DNA of 50,341 nt from a bacterium HR20 (GTDB lineage Bacteria > Bacteroidota > Ignavibacteria > Kapaibacteriales > NICIL-2): positions 1-50,341 of the forward strand of contig BEHW01000001.1 in NCBI GenBank assembly GCA_002898675.1, read 5' to 3'. The notes beneath the pieces are model-generated. The model was not told where the DNA came from and searched no databases. It saw only the letters and a program-made list of their open reading frames with translations. The translations under genes were made by a program, and so were the position numbers. Shown here in pieces: positions 30,271 through 40,600 of the stretch. Position 1 is the first letter of the stretch, and each line of letters starts with the position of its first letter.

Positions 30271-32465
30271 CGCAGCCGCCACTCGGCTTGAAGCGAAACC
30301 TGCCGCGTCGGGCCCAGGTTGCCGATGTACTCGGTGTAGTAGTAGTCGAGTGCATTCCGCACGTTGAATGCAAGCCGAAGCGGAACAGCGACCGGGACAT
30401 CCCACAGCAACCGGAGATCGAGCACATGGATAGGCACGCGCGCGTCGCCATCGGGCACCAGTCCTAACTGCACGATGCGTTCGTCAATCCGCTCGACGCG
30501 CGAGAGGAACCGATAGTCCGCGTTCAGCTGAACCCGGGGAAGCGGTGCAACAATCAGCCGCGTGTTCCACTGCACGTTGTGCCGGAAACGGAGCGTGGCA
30601 TGCTCGACCAAGTCACGCGGTGCCATCAGCGTTGCGCCCGATTCAACGCCGATCGTCTCGCCCCAGAGCCATCCACGAACAGCAATCTCGACGCCAGGCA
30701 GCAACGCACGCGTGATGTTGACAAAGCGAATCTCAGCCGTTGTATCCACCACAAACTGCGGTTCGATGAGGTTGTCCATTCGAGCAACGAATGCTGCTGC
30801 ATCGAAGGTCCACTCCCGCCCGCCGAGCACCGCAGTGTGGAGCACGCCCACCTCTGCGGACCATCCCACTTCCGAGCGGAGCGATGGATTGACCCCGACG
30901 ATGAACCCAGCAAAGCGGAGTGCGGCGTAGCGCTCGGTAACAGTAGCAGCCCGGAAGGCGCGTCCGATCGAGGCGCGGAGCGATGTTTGCTCGCTCATGC
31001 GGTACGTGAGTCCAAGCTTCGGGCTAAGCTGAAGTCCGGCAGTCGGCTCCGTGCTGACGTTATCGAGCCGTCCCCCGAGCGTTGCGACCAGATTCTCCTG
31101 AATGCGATACTCGGCTTGTGCATAGACGCTCGCGATCGCCTGCGTGCGTCGTCCCTGCGTGTAGGGCGACTCGACCGCGTTGAGCACAAGATTGGCCCCA
31201 CTTGTCACGTTGAGCTGCTCGCTTGCTTGGTAGCTTGCTTGGAGTTCAGCGTTATACTGCGTGGCATCAGCGCTGACGTGGCCGCTCGAATCCGGTGGGA
31301 CGGTGTTCGTGTACCACGTCCGGAAGATGCTCCCGCGGAGGATGGTGAAGAGCGCTGGACTCCAGATCGTCCGCTGTTCGAGTCCGAGCAGCAGCTTGCG
31401 GGAATCAATGCGATCGGTGGTATCGGTTGTCAGTGGTGGCAGTGTCGCATAGGTCAGACTTCGCCAATTGAGCCAATTGGCGCGATCGTCGGCAGCGTAC
31501 TGCGCCACAAGCCGTAGCTGGGCTGCGCTGCTCAGCTCGTAGGTGACTTTCCCGAAGCTGTACCATCGCCGGGAGTCGTTATAGTCGCGGTAGGACTCAT
31601 CGCTCCGATAGCCACCGGCTGCCAGCAGTCGCAGCGGGCCGAATGCTCCGGAGGCGCTTGCATCGAATGCGCCAAGCCGCGGCGGATCGCTCCGGTAGCG
31701 CCACGTTTCGAAGCGGGGGAGCGTCCACAGTCCGCCGAGTGCGCGGATGCGAAGCTCCGGCGAGGGCGATTCCTCCCGCGTGAGCACGTTGATGACACCG
31801 CCGAGTGCGCTGGTGCCGTAGAGCGCTGAGCCTGCTCCTTTGACGATTTCAATTCGCTCGACGTCTGCAATTGGAAGCGCATCGAAGCTCATGTCGCCAT
31901 TGTCGGCGCTGAGGACCGGAAAGTTATCGAGCAGCAAGAGCACGCGCGATCCGAGTCCGTAGGAAAAACCCGACGAACCGCGGATACTCACCTGCGAGCC
32001 GGTGACGACAACGCCCGGTACGTACCGCAGAACCTCGTCTAAACGCGTCAGCCCACGCTCAGCGATTGCCTGCGCATCTACCAAACTGACGCTTGTCGAA
32101 ACTTCCTGGACCGACTGGACGCGCCGCGCTGCCGAGACGACAACCGCTTGCGAAGCGATACTCTCGCTGCGCAACCCAATGCGCACGCGCACGGTGTCAC
32201 CGCTGCCGAGCGTGATGTGTTGCTCGGCAGGATGATAGCCCACCGCACTGACAAGCAACGTGAGATTTCCCGCAGGCACCCGACGTAGAACAAACGAGCC
32301 ATCGCGGCGCGAAACTGCCCCATGGGGTAAGCCACCAAGGCGAATTGTCGCACCAACGACGGGATCGCCACTCGACTGCTCGACGACGACACCAACGATA
32401 GTCCCAAACTGTGCGCGGGCAATTCCGACGGAAAGAACAAGCGCTACAAGCCAACGCAGTACCAT
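30267..32465 (-). CDS. TonB-dependent receptor
   Basis: 732 residues. Signal peptide 1-18, then a carboxypeptidase-regulatory-like domain (GTIVGVVVEQSSGDPVVGATI, ~20-95), then the plug (~105-235: VSTSVSLVDAQAIAERG, SIRGSSGFSYGLGSRVLLLLDNFP, VERIEIVKGAGSALYGTSALGGVIN) and a 22-strand-type barrel to the C-terminal LRLAFNVRNALDYYYTEY and VSLQAEWRLR. It imports a large nutrient across the outer membrane using TonB energy. BtuB/FepA-like plug features do not identify the ligand. It is the last gene after a lipoprotein (6-nt gap) and the GH57 enzyme, so the substrate may be related, but this is inference. Confidence 0.93.
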   Translation of the reverse strand: MVLRWLVALVLSVGIARAQFGTIVGVVVEQSSGDPVVGATIRLGGLPHGAVSRRDGSFVLRRVPAGNLTLLVSAVGYHPAEQHITLGSGDTVRVRIGLRSESIASQAVVVSAARRVQSVQEVSTSVSLVDAQAIAERGLTRLDEVLRYVPGVVVTGSQVSIRGSSGFSYGLGSRVLLLLDNFPVLSADNGDMSFDALPIADVERIEIVKGAGSALYGTSALGGVINVLTREESPSPELRIRALGGLWTLPRFETWRYRSDPPRLGAFDASASGAFGPLRLLAAGGYRSDESYRDYNDSRRWYSFGKVTYELSSAAQLRLVAQYAADDRANWLNWRSLTYATLPPLTTDTTDRIDSRKLLLGLEQRTIWSPALFTILRGSIFRTWYTNTVPPDSSGHVSADATQYNAELQASYQASEQLNVTSGANLVLNAVESPYTQGRRTQAIASVYAQAEYRIQENLVATLGGRLDNVSTEPTAGLQLSPKLGLTYRMSEQTSLRASIGRAFRAATVTERYAALRFAGFIVGVNPSLRSEVGWSAEVGVLHTAVLGGREWTFDAAAFVARMDNLIEPQFVVDTTAEIRFVNITRALLPGVEIAVRGWLWGETIGVESGATLMAPRDLVEHATLRFRHNVQWNTRLIVAPLPRVQLNADYRFLSRVERIDERIVQLGLVPDGDARVPIHVLDLRLLWDVPVAVPLRLAFNVRNALDYYYTEYIGNLGPTRQVSLQAEWRLR

Positions 32466-32471
32466 AGGCGC

Positions 32472-32981
32472 CTATCGAAACGGTTGCGGTGGAGGGTTAC
32501 GGAAATCAATCGTGATGTCCACATCGAGACGTCGTTCGCCGCGACGGAGCACTACTGCTTTCGGTGTCCAGAGCGAGTCGGAAGCGTGCACCCCCACAAC
32601 GCGCCAGTCTCGGAAAACATTCGGCCCGTACTGTTGTGCGACGGCGATGTACTCCAGCCGAAGAGGCTCCGGAGTTCCCTCGGTAAAGGGAATGGAGATT
32701 GCATAGTGGGTAGAATCGAGGATGCTGGTGGGCGTAAAGTACGCCTGCCCATTGAGTACTGCTGCGATGATGCTCGAATCCCGTGGGATGGTGCGGAAGG
32801 CTACCACGCGCAGATCCAGGATGCTATCGCGTGGCGGATAGCTCTCGCTTCCGCCGCGGACTGTCAAGCGACCGCCGAGTTCTGCAGTGGGCGGAAGCGC
32901 AGTCGGATCGAGTCCTCCGTCGCAGTGGCTCAGCAGCAGTGCGAGCACACAGCCGAGCAGCAGCTTACCGTACAGTCGCAT
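32472..32981 (-). CDS. Lipoprotein of unknown function
   Basis: 169 residues. Signal peptide with lipobox LLSHC (Cys near 20), then CDGGLDPT. The rest is beta-rich (RLTVRGGSESYPPRDSILDLRVVAFRTIP, then LRRGERRLDVDITIDF at the end), without a family I recognise. The ATG at 32981 lies inside the end of the GH57 gene (17-nt overlap) and the stop is 6 nt before the TonB receptor start. Small lipoproteins paired with TonB receptors often act as surface ligand-binding lids; here only position suggests that. Confidence 0.7.
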   Translation of the reverse strand: MRLYGKLLLGCVLALLLSHCDGGLDPTALPPTAELGGRLTVRGGSESYPPRDSILDLRVVAFRTIPRDSSIIAAVLNGQAYFTPTSILDSTHYAISIPFTEGTPEPLRLEYIAVAQQYGPNVFRDWRVVGVHASDSLWTPKAVVLRRGERRLDVDITIDFRNPPPQPFR

Positions 32982-34713
32982 GATCTCGCACAAGGTTCGT
33001 TGCACTCATCCACGAATCGAACCCGAGCTGGCTGAAGACTGCGTTGCGCGCTTCGGTCTCGGCGAGGAATTCTCGGTCTTTCCTGCCCAATCCGCGTTTG
33101 GGCGAATAGCGTTCTGCCAACGTGCAAAGCCGCTCGAAGTCTGCGTGATGGAAGAAAAAGCGCATCTCGGCGTAGTCGCGCGCCGAGCCAGTGGTGACGA
33201 GGAATTCCCAGTCGCTGGCTTGGAGGAGCAGCAACTCCCGCAGCGCTTGAGCAAGCAGACGCTCCAGCGTCGGCGTGCGGTGCTGGGCAGCACATCGCTC
33301 GGCAAGCCGCATCCAGCGCCACTCTGCGCGATAGAGCGCTTCCCACATCCAATGCACCGACGGCTCGATCCAGACGTCGTGGTGGTTCCCGCGTCCCCAG
33401 GAGCCTTCGGGAAGTCGGACGATCTCGCGGGGCGGGGCCATCTCAATTGCAGCCGATGCTGTCATCGGCCGCGCAATCGGCGAGAGCGAAAGCCCGCGGA
33501 GGACGTGGTAGAGGAACACTGGCCCTTCGAACCACCAGTGCCCGAAGAGTTCGGTGTCGAATGGCAAACAGACAATGCCGCGTCTTCCGGTCGTGCGGCG
33601 GTATTCGGCAAGCGAGCGTTCGACAAGTTGCGTAAAGTGGAACGCATGGAGCTGCGCCCGCTGGTGCGCCCACTCGGGGACGTAGAGCAGCTTATAGCGC
33701 ATGTCCGCTTTTGCATCAGTGACACGCCAGTAGCGGAGTGCACTCGAAAAATGTTTTTTGTGGAAGTCGAGGTAGTTCGGATCGCCGGGGTAGCCCAGCT
33801 CGGCGCTCCAGACTTGAAGGGCAATGCCTTGATCGCGGGTAAGGACAATCGCACTTTCGCTGGCAGTCTCGCGTGCGGAGGCGACGCGGTAGAGTTCCAT
33901 CGGCGTCCGTGCGAAGGGATGCTCAGTGCTCGGTACTGGATCAGCGAGCGAGCCATCGGGGAGCACGACCGCCAGTGGCTCGGAACGCCGAATGAGCGGT
34001 TCATCGGTGACAAAATACTCCAGCCCTGCTCGCCAGAGAATTTGCTCGATTCCCAACCGCGGATGCGGCGTCGAAAAATGCTCCACTGGCAGATATGTGC
34101 GCCACGGATACGCCGGACGGTAGCCACACTCTGGCAGCCAAATGCCGCGCGGTGAGCGGCCGAAATGCTTGCGGTAGCTGTCGCAGGCCACTTGGATTTG
34201 GAGCGCTACTGATTCATCGCTTCCAAGGAGCGGCAAGTAGCCGTGCGTGGCAGCACACGTCATCACCTCGACTGCGCCGCGCTCCTGTAGGTGTCGAAGC
34301 GCACCGACGATTGAACGGTTGTAGCGCTCGGCAAAATCGCTCCACCGCGCAGCGTAGAACTGCTGCCACATGCGTGCAAGGGTCTGGTAGTGCGGATTTG
34401 GCTCGGTGCGCTGGAAATATGCTTCGTCGGCTCTGGCAAGCTCGATGTGGTGCGCGCAGTACTGCTCGAAGAGCTTGGCAAAATCCGGATGCTCCAACTG
34501 CTCACAGAGGACGGTGGAGATGTCAACGGCAATCGGAGCCTGGTAGCCATCGCGCTGGAGTTGTTCGAGGATGTTCAGCAGCGGGATGTAGCACTCGGCT
34601 GCTGCTTCGCAGAGCCATTCTGCACCATGCGGCCACGTGCCATGGTGGAGGACGTAGGGCAAGTGCGTGTGCAAAATCAAAACGACCGCACCGTGCTGCA
34701 TCGCGCGTTGCAT
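32965..34713 (-). CDS. GH57 1,4-alpha-glucan branching enzyme-like protein
   Basis: 582 residues. GH57 landmarks: the start VLILHTHLPYVLHHG, then ATHGYLPLL, the nucleophile Glu195 in IWLPECGYRP, and the acid Asp386 in LPFDTELFGHWWFEGP. The C-terminal DUF1957-type helical domain (~480-560) includes HHDVWIEPSVHWMWEALYRAE. These enzymes branch or rearrange glycogen-like alpha-glucans in the cytoplasm and are frequent in thermophiles and anaerobes. Two ATGs are possible (34713, 34701), neither with a clear ribosome site; the longer open frame to 34803 lacks homology. There is no other glycogen gene nearby. A possible TATTTTCG box (one mismatch to TAnnTTTG) lies at 34730-34737. Confidence 0.88.
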   Translation of the reverse strand: MQRAMQHGAVVLILHTHLPYVLHHGTWPHGAEWLCEAAAECYIPLLNILEQLQRDGYQAPIAVDISTVLCEQLEHPDFAKLFEQYCAHHIELARADEAYFQRTEPNPHYQTLARMWQQFYAARWSDFAERYNRSIVGALRHLQERGAVEVMTCAATHGYLPLLGSDESVALQIQVACDSYRKHFGRSPRGIWLPECGYRPAYPWRTYLPVEHFSTPHPRLGIEQILWRAGLEYFVTDEPLIRRSEPLAVVLPDGSLADPVPSTEHPFARTPMELYRVASARETASESAIVLTRDQGIALQVWSAELGYPGDPNYLDFHKKHFSSALRYWRVTDAKADMRYKLLYVPEWAHQRAQLHAFHFTQLVERSLAEYRRTTGRRGIVCLPFDTELFGHWWFEGPVFLYHVLRGLSLSPIARPMTASAAIEMAPPREIVRLPEGSWGRGNHHDVWIEPSVHWMWEALYRAEWRWMRLAERCAAQHRTPTLERLLAQALRELLLLQASDWEFLVTTGSARDYAEMRFFFHHADFERLCTLAERYSPKRGLGRKDREFLAETEARNAVFSQLGFDSWMSATNLVRDHATVR

Positions 34714-34761
34714 TGGTAAGCGATGGAGCCGAAAATACGCTCTCAATCTCAGCAGGCAGAG

Positions 34762-34769
34762 TATCTTTG
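34762..34769 (+). promoter_or_regulatory. Putative -7 box (TATCTTTG) for the sigma-54 response regulator
   Basis: Exact TAnnTTTG match facing right in the 119-bp divergent region, 63 nt upstream of the regulator ATG. No sigma-54 -24/-12 site was seen in front of the regulator itself. Confidence 0.5.
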
Positions 34770-34832
34770 CACGCGTGCAGCACCATCGCAGCCCACAGGG
34801 CATGTCCCATCACCTTCCGTGCACACCGCCCG

Positions 34833-36317
34833 ATGGAACCGCTCAACCACACGATTTTGGTCATTGACGACGATCGCCTCGTCGGCGAGGCAATTGTCCA
34901 TGCGCTGTCGGGGCACTACGCCAGCGTGGTCCACATTCCCGATCCCCAGCGTGCACTCGAAGAGTTCGAGAGCATCGCGCCGGACGTCGTGCTGCTGGAC
35001 ATCTACTTGGGCAAACTCAACGGTATCGAGCTGCTCGAACATCTCCGCCGCGAGGGCGTCAAGGTCCCCGTGATCGTGATGACCGGCTTCGGGGACATCA
35101 AGACCGCGATCCGCGCAATGAAAGCCGGCGCCGAAGATTTCATCGCAAAACCAGTGGACTTAGAGCAGCTCGACGTTGTGATTGCGCGCGCGCTCCAGCA
35201 CGACGCGATGCGACGGCAGGTGGAAGTCCTCGAAAAAGAGCTGGCACGCTACACAACCAGCAACATCATCGGCTCGAGCGAAGCGCTCCGGAAGGCACTC
35301 GAAATTGCGAGCATCATCGCGAAAGCGCCCGATACGACTGCGCTCATTCTCGGCGAATCAGGGACGGGGAAAGAAGTCATCGCACGCTTCATCCACCAGC
35401 AATCAGCACGTGCAAAAGGGCCGTTTGTAACGGTCAACTGCGGCGCGATTCCGCGCGAACTCGCCGAAAGCGAGCTATTCGGCTATGAACGTGGTGCCTT
35501 CACCGGCGCAACCGACAAAGTTCGCCAAGGTCGCTTCGAACAAGCGCACCGCGGTACCATTCTACTCGACGAGGTCGGCGAACTCAGCCCCGAAATGCAA
35601 GTCAAGCTGCTCCGTGTGCTCCAGGAGCGGCGCTTCTACCGCCTCGGTGGCTCCAAAGAAATCACCGTGGATGTCCGCGTCATCGCTGCAACCAATCGCG
35701 ACTTAGAAAAGCTCGTCGAAGAAGGCAAATTCCGCGAGGACCTCTACTATCGGCTCAACGTCGCGACGATTTACTTGCCTCCGCTGCGCGAACGTAAGGA
35801 AGACATCCCGCTCCTTGCTGCCGCATTCATCAAGGAGTTCAACGCCAAGTTCGGCAAAGCCGTCGAGGGGTTCGAACCGCAAGCTGCTGAGCTTTTGCTC
35901 CAGTACCACTGGAAAGGCAACGTCCGCGAACTGCGGAACGTCATCGAGCGTGTGGTGCTCCTCAGCAGTGGACCGCTCATTACGCGCGACCAACTTGCAT
36001 TTCTGCGGATGGATGCTCCACCACCGACCAAAGGCGTTGCCATCCGCCCGAGCCTTGCGCCAGGGGAATACCAGCTGGCACTTTCCGACCGCGGTGCACC
36101 GTTCGATTCGATCGTCCGCGAACTCCTTGCCCAGGCGCTTGCGCTCGGTGGTGGCGACCATACGGCTGCGGCTCGGTTGCTCAGCCTTGAGCCCGCGCGG
36201 TTCGAGGAGCTGCTGGCAACCTACGACCTTGCCGAGCCACAGTCGCACGCTGCCAGCTCGAAACGCTCCGCTCGGAAAAGCAATGCTGCACAGAAGAAAA
36301 CCCACGCCAAGCGCTAA
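34833..36317 (+). CDS. Sigma-54-dependent response regulator (NtrC family)
   Basis: 494 residues. Receiver domain 1-120 with Asp56 as phosphoacceptor (VVLLDIYLG) and KPVD near 110. The AAA+ sigma-54 activator domain is ~145-375: Walker A GESGTGKE at 174-181, the sigma-54 contact loop GAFTGA at 221-226, Walker B GTILLDEVGEL, and LPPLRERKEDIPLLA. The C-terminus has a Fis-like segment (REL, then ALALGGGDHTAAARLL), but the recognition helix LEPARFEELLATYDL lacks the usual basic residues. A Lys/Arg-rich tail (KRSARKSNAAQKKTHAKR) follows. Should activate sigma-54 promoters in response to a histidine kinase, none of which is encoded nearby. rarA follows 61 nt downstream. Confidence 0.93.
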   Translation: MEPLNHTILVIDDDRLVGEAIVHALSGHYASVVHIPDPQRALEEFESIAPDVVLLDIYLGKLNGIELLEHLRREGVKVPVIVMTGFGDIKTAIRAMKAGAEDFIAKPVDLEQLDVVIARALQHDAMRRQVEVLEKELARYTTSNIIGSSEALRKALEIASIIAKAPDTTALILGESGTGKEVIARFIHQQSARAKGPFVTVNCGAIPRELAESELFGYERGAFTGATDKVRQGRFEQAHRGTILLDEVGELSPEMQVKLLRVLQERRFYRLGGSKEITVDVRVIAATNRDLEKLVEEGKFREDLYYRLNVATIYLPPLRERKEDIPLLAAAFIKEFNAKFGKAVEGFEPQAAELLLQYHWKGNVRELRNVIERVVLLSSGPLITRDQLAFLRMDAPPPTKGVAIRPSLAPGEYQLALSDRGAPFDSIVRELLAQALALGGGDHTAAARLLSLEPARFEELLATYDLAEPQSHAASSKRSARKSNAAQKKTHAKR

Positions 36318-36378
36318 ATCGAGCGCAGGGAGCAGGCCTTGCATTCGTGAACGGTGACGACACTGGCCAACACCGACG

Positions 36379-37680
36379 ATGCCGAACAACGTACGTCCCC
36401 CACTTGCTGAGCGCATGCGTCCACGCCGATGGAGCGAGCTTGTCGGCCAGCAGGAGCTTGTCGGCCCTGGCGGCATACTGACGCAGATGCTTCGCAGTGG
36501 GAGTATCGCTTCGATGATCCTCTGGGGACCTCCTGGTGTGGGCAAAACAACCATCGCTCGGCTGCTTTCGGAAGAGAGCCACCGCCAGTTCTACCGCATC
36601 GCAGCGACCGCCAGCGGTGTCGGCGAAGTCCGGCAGATCCTCGCGGAAGCTGAGCGCGGTCTCTTCTCGAGCGCAGGTGCGCCGATTGTGTTCATTGACG
36701 AAATCCATCGCTTCAACAAAGCACAGCAGGATGCACTGCTCGACGCTGTCGAGCGCGGGACGATCATCCTCATCGGCGCAACGACGGAGAACCCATCGTT
36801 CGAAATCGTCCCGCCGCTCCTGTCCCGCGTCCAGGTCTTCACGCTCACGCATCTTGGCCGCGACGAGCTGCTGGCGTTGCTCGAGCGCGCAATAACGACC
36901 GACGACGTTCTCCGCACGCGTACGATCGTGCTCGCGCAAACCGACGCACTGCTTGCCTACAGCGGCGGCGATGCACGCAAACTCCTCAACGCACTCGAAG
37001 CCATCGTCGAGCAACACCCAGACGATCCGCTCACGATCACCGATGCACTGGTGCGGAGCCTGCTTCAGCAGCGCACCCTCTACGACAAGCATGGCCAGAT
37101 GCACTACGATGTCGCCAGCGCGTTCATCAAGTCCATTCGCGGTTCCGATCCTGACGCAGCACTATACTGGCTTGCAGTCATGCTCGAGGGCGGCGAGGAT
37201 CCGCTCTTCATTGCGCGACGGCTGGTGATTGCTGCAGCCGAGGATATCGGCCTTGCGAACCCCGACGCGCTCCCCCTTGCAGTCGCGTGCTTCCACGCTG
37301 CCGAACGCATCGGCATGCCCGAGGCACGAATTGTTCTGGCGGAGACGGCGATCTACTTGGCGCTCTCTCCCAAGAGCAATACAGCGTACATGGCGATCGA
37401 ACGTGCGCTCGACCACATCCGACGCCATGGCGCGGGCGCAGTGCCGCTCCATCTCCGGAATGCCCCTACACCGCTCATGAGCGAGCTTGGCTACGCGCAG
37501 GGTTATCGCTACCCGCATGCATTCCCCGGCCACTGGGTCGAGCAGCAGTACCTTCCCGATGGTCTCGAAAACGTGCGCTTCTACGTGCCCAGCACCAGTG
37601 GGATCGAACCTACTCTCGGCGCCTGGAAATCTGCATCAATCGAGCCGGATACACCCGATTCACCACCGCACCAGCCGTAG
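36379..37680 (+). CDS. rarA: Replication-associated recombination protein A
   Basis: 433 residues, normal RarA/MgsA length. AAA+ ATPase related to clamp loaders that acts at stalled forks. Visible: PLAERMRPRRWSELVGQQ at the N-terminus, Walker A GPPGVGKT at 50-57, Walker B VFIDEIHRFNKAQQDALL, sensor ATTENPSFEI, then the C-terminal tetramerisation region (GSDPDAALYWLAVMLEGGEDP, RRLVIAAAEDIGLANP, GYRYPHAFPGHWVEQQYLP). The end overlaps the BNR-repeat gene by 21 nt, convergent. Confidence 0.97.
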   Translation: MPNNVRPPLAERMRPRRWSELVGQQELVGPGGILTQMLRSGSIASMILWGPPGVGKTTIARLLSEESHRQFYRIAATASGVGEVRQILAEAERGLFSSAGAPIVFIDEIHRFNKAQQDALLDAVERGTIILIGATTENPSFEIVPPLLSRVQVFTLTHLGRDELLALLERAITTDDVLRTRTIVLAQTDALLAYSGGDARKLLNALEAIVEQHPDDPLTITDALVRSLLQQRTLYDKHGQMHYDVASAFIKSIRGSDPDAALYWLAVMLEGGEDPLFIARRLVIAAAEDIGLANPDALPLAVACFHAAERIGMPEARIVLAETAIYLALSPKSNTAYMAIERALDHIRRHGAGAVPLHLRNAPTPLMSELGYAQGYRYPHAFPGHWVEQQYLPDGLENVRFYVPSTSGIEPTLGAWKSASIEPDTPDSPPHQP

Positions 37681-40600
37681 CCGCGCAAGGGATTGCCCGC
37701 TCCGAACAAGGACAAGGTACGTACCGCGCGCTATACCCTGCAAATCCAGCCGCACCTGCGCGTGCGAGCTACTCCCATCGAACGCCCAGCGCTGGAGCAC
37801 TAACCGGCCGTAGAGGTCGTAGAGTTCAACCGAAGATGGCAGCATACTCTCGATGCGGACGAGCACTTCGTCCTCGGCGGGATTCGGCTCGAGTGTGACC
37901 CACGACCGTACCCGATCATCGGGGACACTCACGATCGCGCTGTAGTCTTGGCGTTCCGCCGAGCAGCCGTTTGCATCAGTGATGCGAACTCCGTACTGCC
38001 CACTTTCAGTGATCTCGAGCGCTTGGTCGGTTGCGCCAGCAATTGGCACGCCATTGCGGTACCATTGGTACTGCACACCCTCAACGCTACACCGCAAGCG
38101 ATTTCCTTCGCGGATGATCTCCGGCGTTGGCGGGGGATCGAAGAACCGAACCCGCACTGGCGCAGATGAGCCGCTGCACCCTGCCGCAGTCACAACGCTG
38201 ACGACGTATTCACCCGGCTCAGTGACGGCGATTCGGCGGGTCGAGTCGCCTGTATTCCACGCGTACGTGGTATAGCCAGGGCCTGCATCGAGCTCGATCG
38301 TATCGCCAGCGCACGCCTCGAACCGGCCAGTGCTCGATGTCACGCTTGGGCGAACTACCGAGTCACGTGTGATCGTGACGCTATCGCTTGTGTTGCTACA
38401 GCCTTGCGCTGTGGTACAAATGCACCAGTAACGTCCCGGCTGGCTAATTGTGATGCTGCGCGTTGTTTGAGCGGTGTTCCACAGGTAGCTTGCATAACCA
38501 TCGCCTGCGTCGAGTGTGGTAGTTTGGTTGCCACATAACGTGGTCGAGCCGAGAACACTCACGCGGGGTCTGGGCTTCGGATGCACGGAGACAACGAATT
38601 GCTCCGACTGCGTGCGGCAGCCATTGGTATCAATGACCAGTACGGCGTAGGAGCCGCTGGTGCGAATGACGCGCCGATTTCCTGTTGCATTGCTCCCATC
38701 GAGCCAGAAGAATGCTGCCCCAGGCGTGGATGTCGCCAGCAAGACGACGCTATCGCCCTCGCAGAAGGTCAATCTGCCGAATACCTGCATCGTCAGTGGT
38801 GGCTTGGGCCATCGAACTAATCGGATCGTATCGGAAAAGCTCGAGCAGCCATTGGCATCGGTGACGGTAACCAGGTAGTTCCCCCCAGAGCGGACGGTGA
38901 TCTGCTGCGAAGTGGCACCAGAACTCCACCGGTAGGAGGCATAACCGCTTGGGGCTTGGAGCACAACGGAGTCACCCTCGCAGAATGGGTTGCGTCCCGT
39001 GATGGAAACTGAGGGCACCGGAGGTCGTGCGAGGATTGAGCACTGCACCACCGCAGAAGCAGTCGAACAGCCGGCTGCACTGGTAACGAGTACCTGCAAG
39101 GAATACGTGCCCACAGTACGGAGGACGATGCGTTGGGTGGTATCGCCGGTGTTCCACTGGTACCGGGCGATGCCATTGCCACTTGCAGTGGCGACGATCG
39201 AATCACCCTCGCAGACTTGCTGTGCTGAAAGAGAAACGAGAACGCTCGGTCGTGGGTTGACCGTAATGGTCACTTGCGCAGAGTCCGCGAGCGTCCCGCT
39301 GGAGACAACCAGCCGCACGGTGAACTGTCCGGGGTTGGGGAAAGTGACAGTCAGTGCTGAATCGGTTGCCGTTGCCGGGTTGCCACCGCTTATCGTCCAC
39401 TGCCGCGTAGCAACTTGCCCGCTGGATACATCAGCCAAGCGCACTGTATCCCCCGCGCAGAGCGTCGTGCGCGATGCCCAGATTCCTGCCGTGAGCGTTT
39501 GATTGAGCAAGGCTCCTTGCCAGATGCCCCGTCCATACGTTGCTGCGTAGATGCGATTTGTGGCAGTATCGAGTTCGAGGTCGCGGACGATCACGTTCGG
39601 AAGGCCGTCGTCCCATATCGTCCACTGCGCGGCAGCGGGTGTGCGGAGGTAAACGCCGATGTCGGTGCCGACGTACGCATTGCCATTGCGCGGATCGAGC
39701 GCAATGCAGTTGACAGGAACGTTCGGCAGTCCACTGCTGACGTTCGTCCAGGTCGAGCCGCCATCGGTTGAGCGGAATACTTTTTGCCCACTTGCCCAGT
39801 TGCTGCACGTTGCCCAGAGCACTGCGGGGTTAGTCGGATCAATCGCCACGTTGCTAATGCTTGCAGGCAAACTGCCTGCGATACTTGTCCAGTTTGTGCC
39901 ACCATCGGTGGTGCGGAACATTGTCGAGCGTGTACCGACGACGATGACATCGGTGTTCGACGGTGCAACGGCAAGGTACGTAGCGCGAGCATTCGTCGCC
40001 AGCGGTGCTCCGAGCGAAGTCCAGTTCGAACCACGATTTGTCGAGCGATAGACCGTTCGATACGCCACATAGAGGAGCTGTGGGTTCGATGGATGCATGA
40101 CGAACGGTGTGACCCACGCGCCGTTGCCGCCTTCGTTCGATGGTGCTATTGCAGACCACGACGACCCGCTATTGGTCGAGCGGTAGAACGAGCCGTAGTA
40201 AATCGAGCAGTACATCGTCGAGGGTGTCACCCAATCAATGGCATTCTCCATGCCATCGCCGCCATAGACTTGCGCCCAGCTGCCGCTACTGGTGCGTCGG
40301 TTGGTTCCGTTGTCTTGCGTCCCAGCAAGGATCACCGGCGTAGTGCTGCCCCGCTGGTGGCTCATACGGTACACCTGCAAAATGGCAAGTCCACTGCTGA
40401 GATCCTGCCACGAGCTCCCTGCGTTTGTCGTGCGGAAGACTCCTCCATCGTTGCCGACCCAGAGCTCGGTCGTGCCGGGGCGGAAGAGCATCGTGTGCTG
40501 ATCGGCGTGGACGTAAGGGATCGTCTGCGAAGAAGACCAGTAGCTGACAATCGTCCAGCCTTGGCCTGCGTTGTCCGAACGCCAGACGTTGATGCCGCCA

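Noticed and set aside
34095..34832. N-terminal extension of the response regulator by 246 codons
   Set aside because: Antisense to the GH57 gene, no homology; the receiver domain starts properly at 34833.
37945..39255. Regular repeats that might be a CRISPR-like or satellite array
   Set aside because: They are divergent protein-domain repeats in an open reading frame, without identical direct repeats or spacers.
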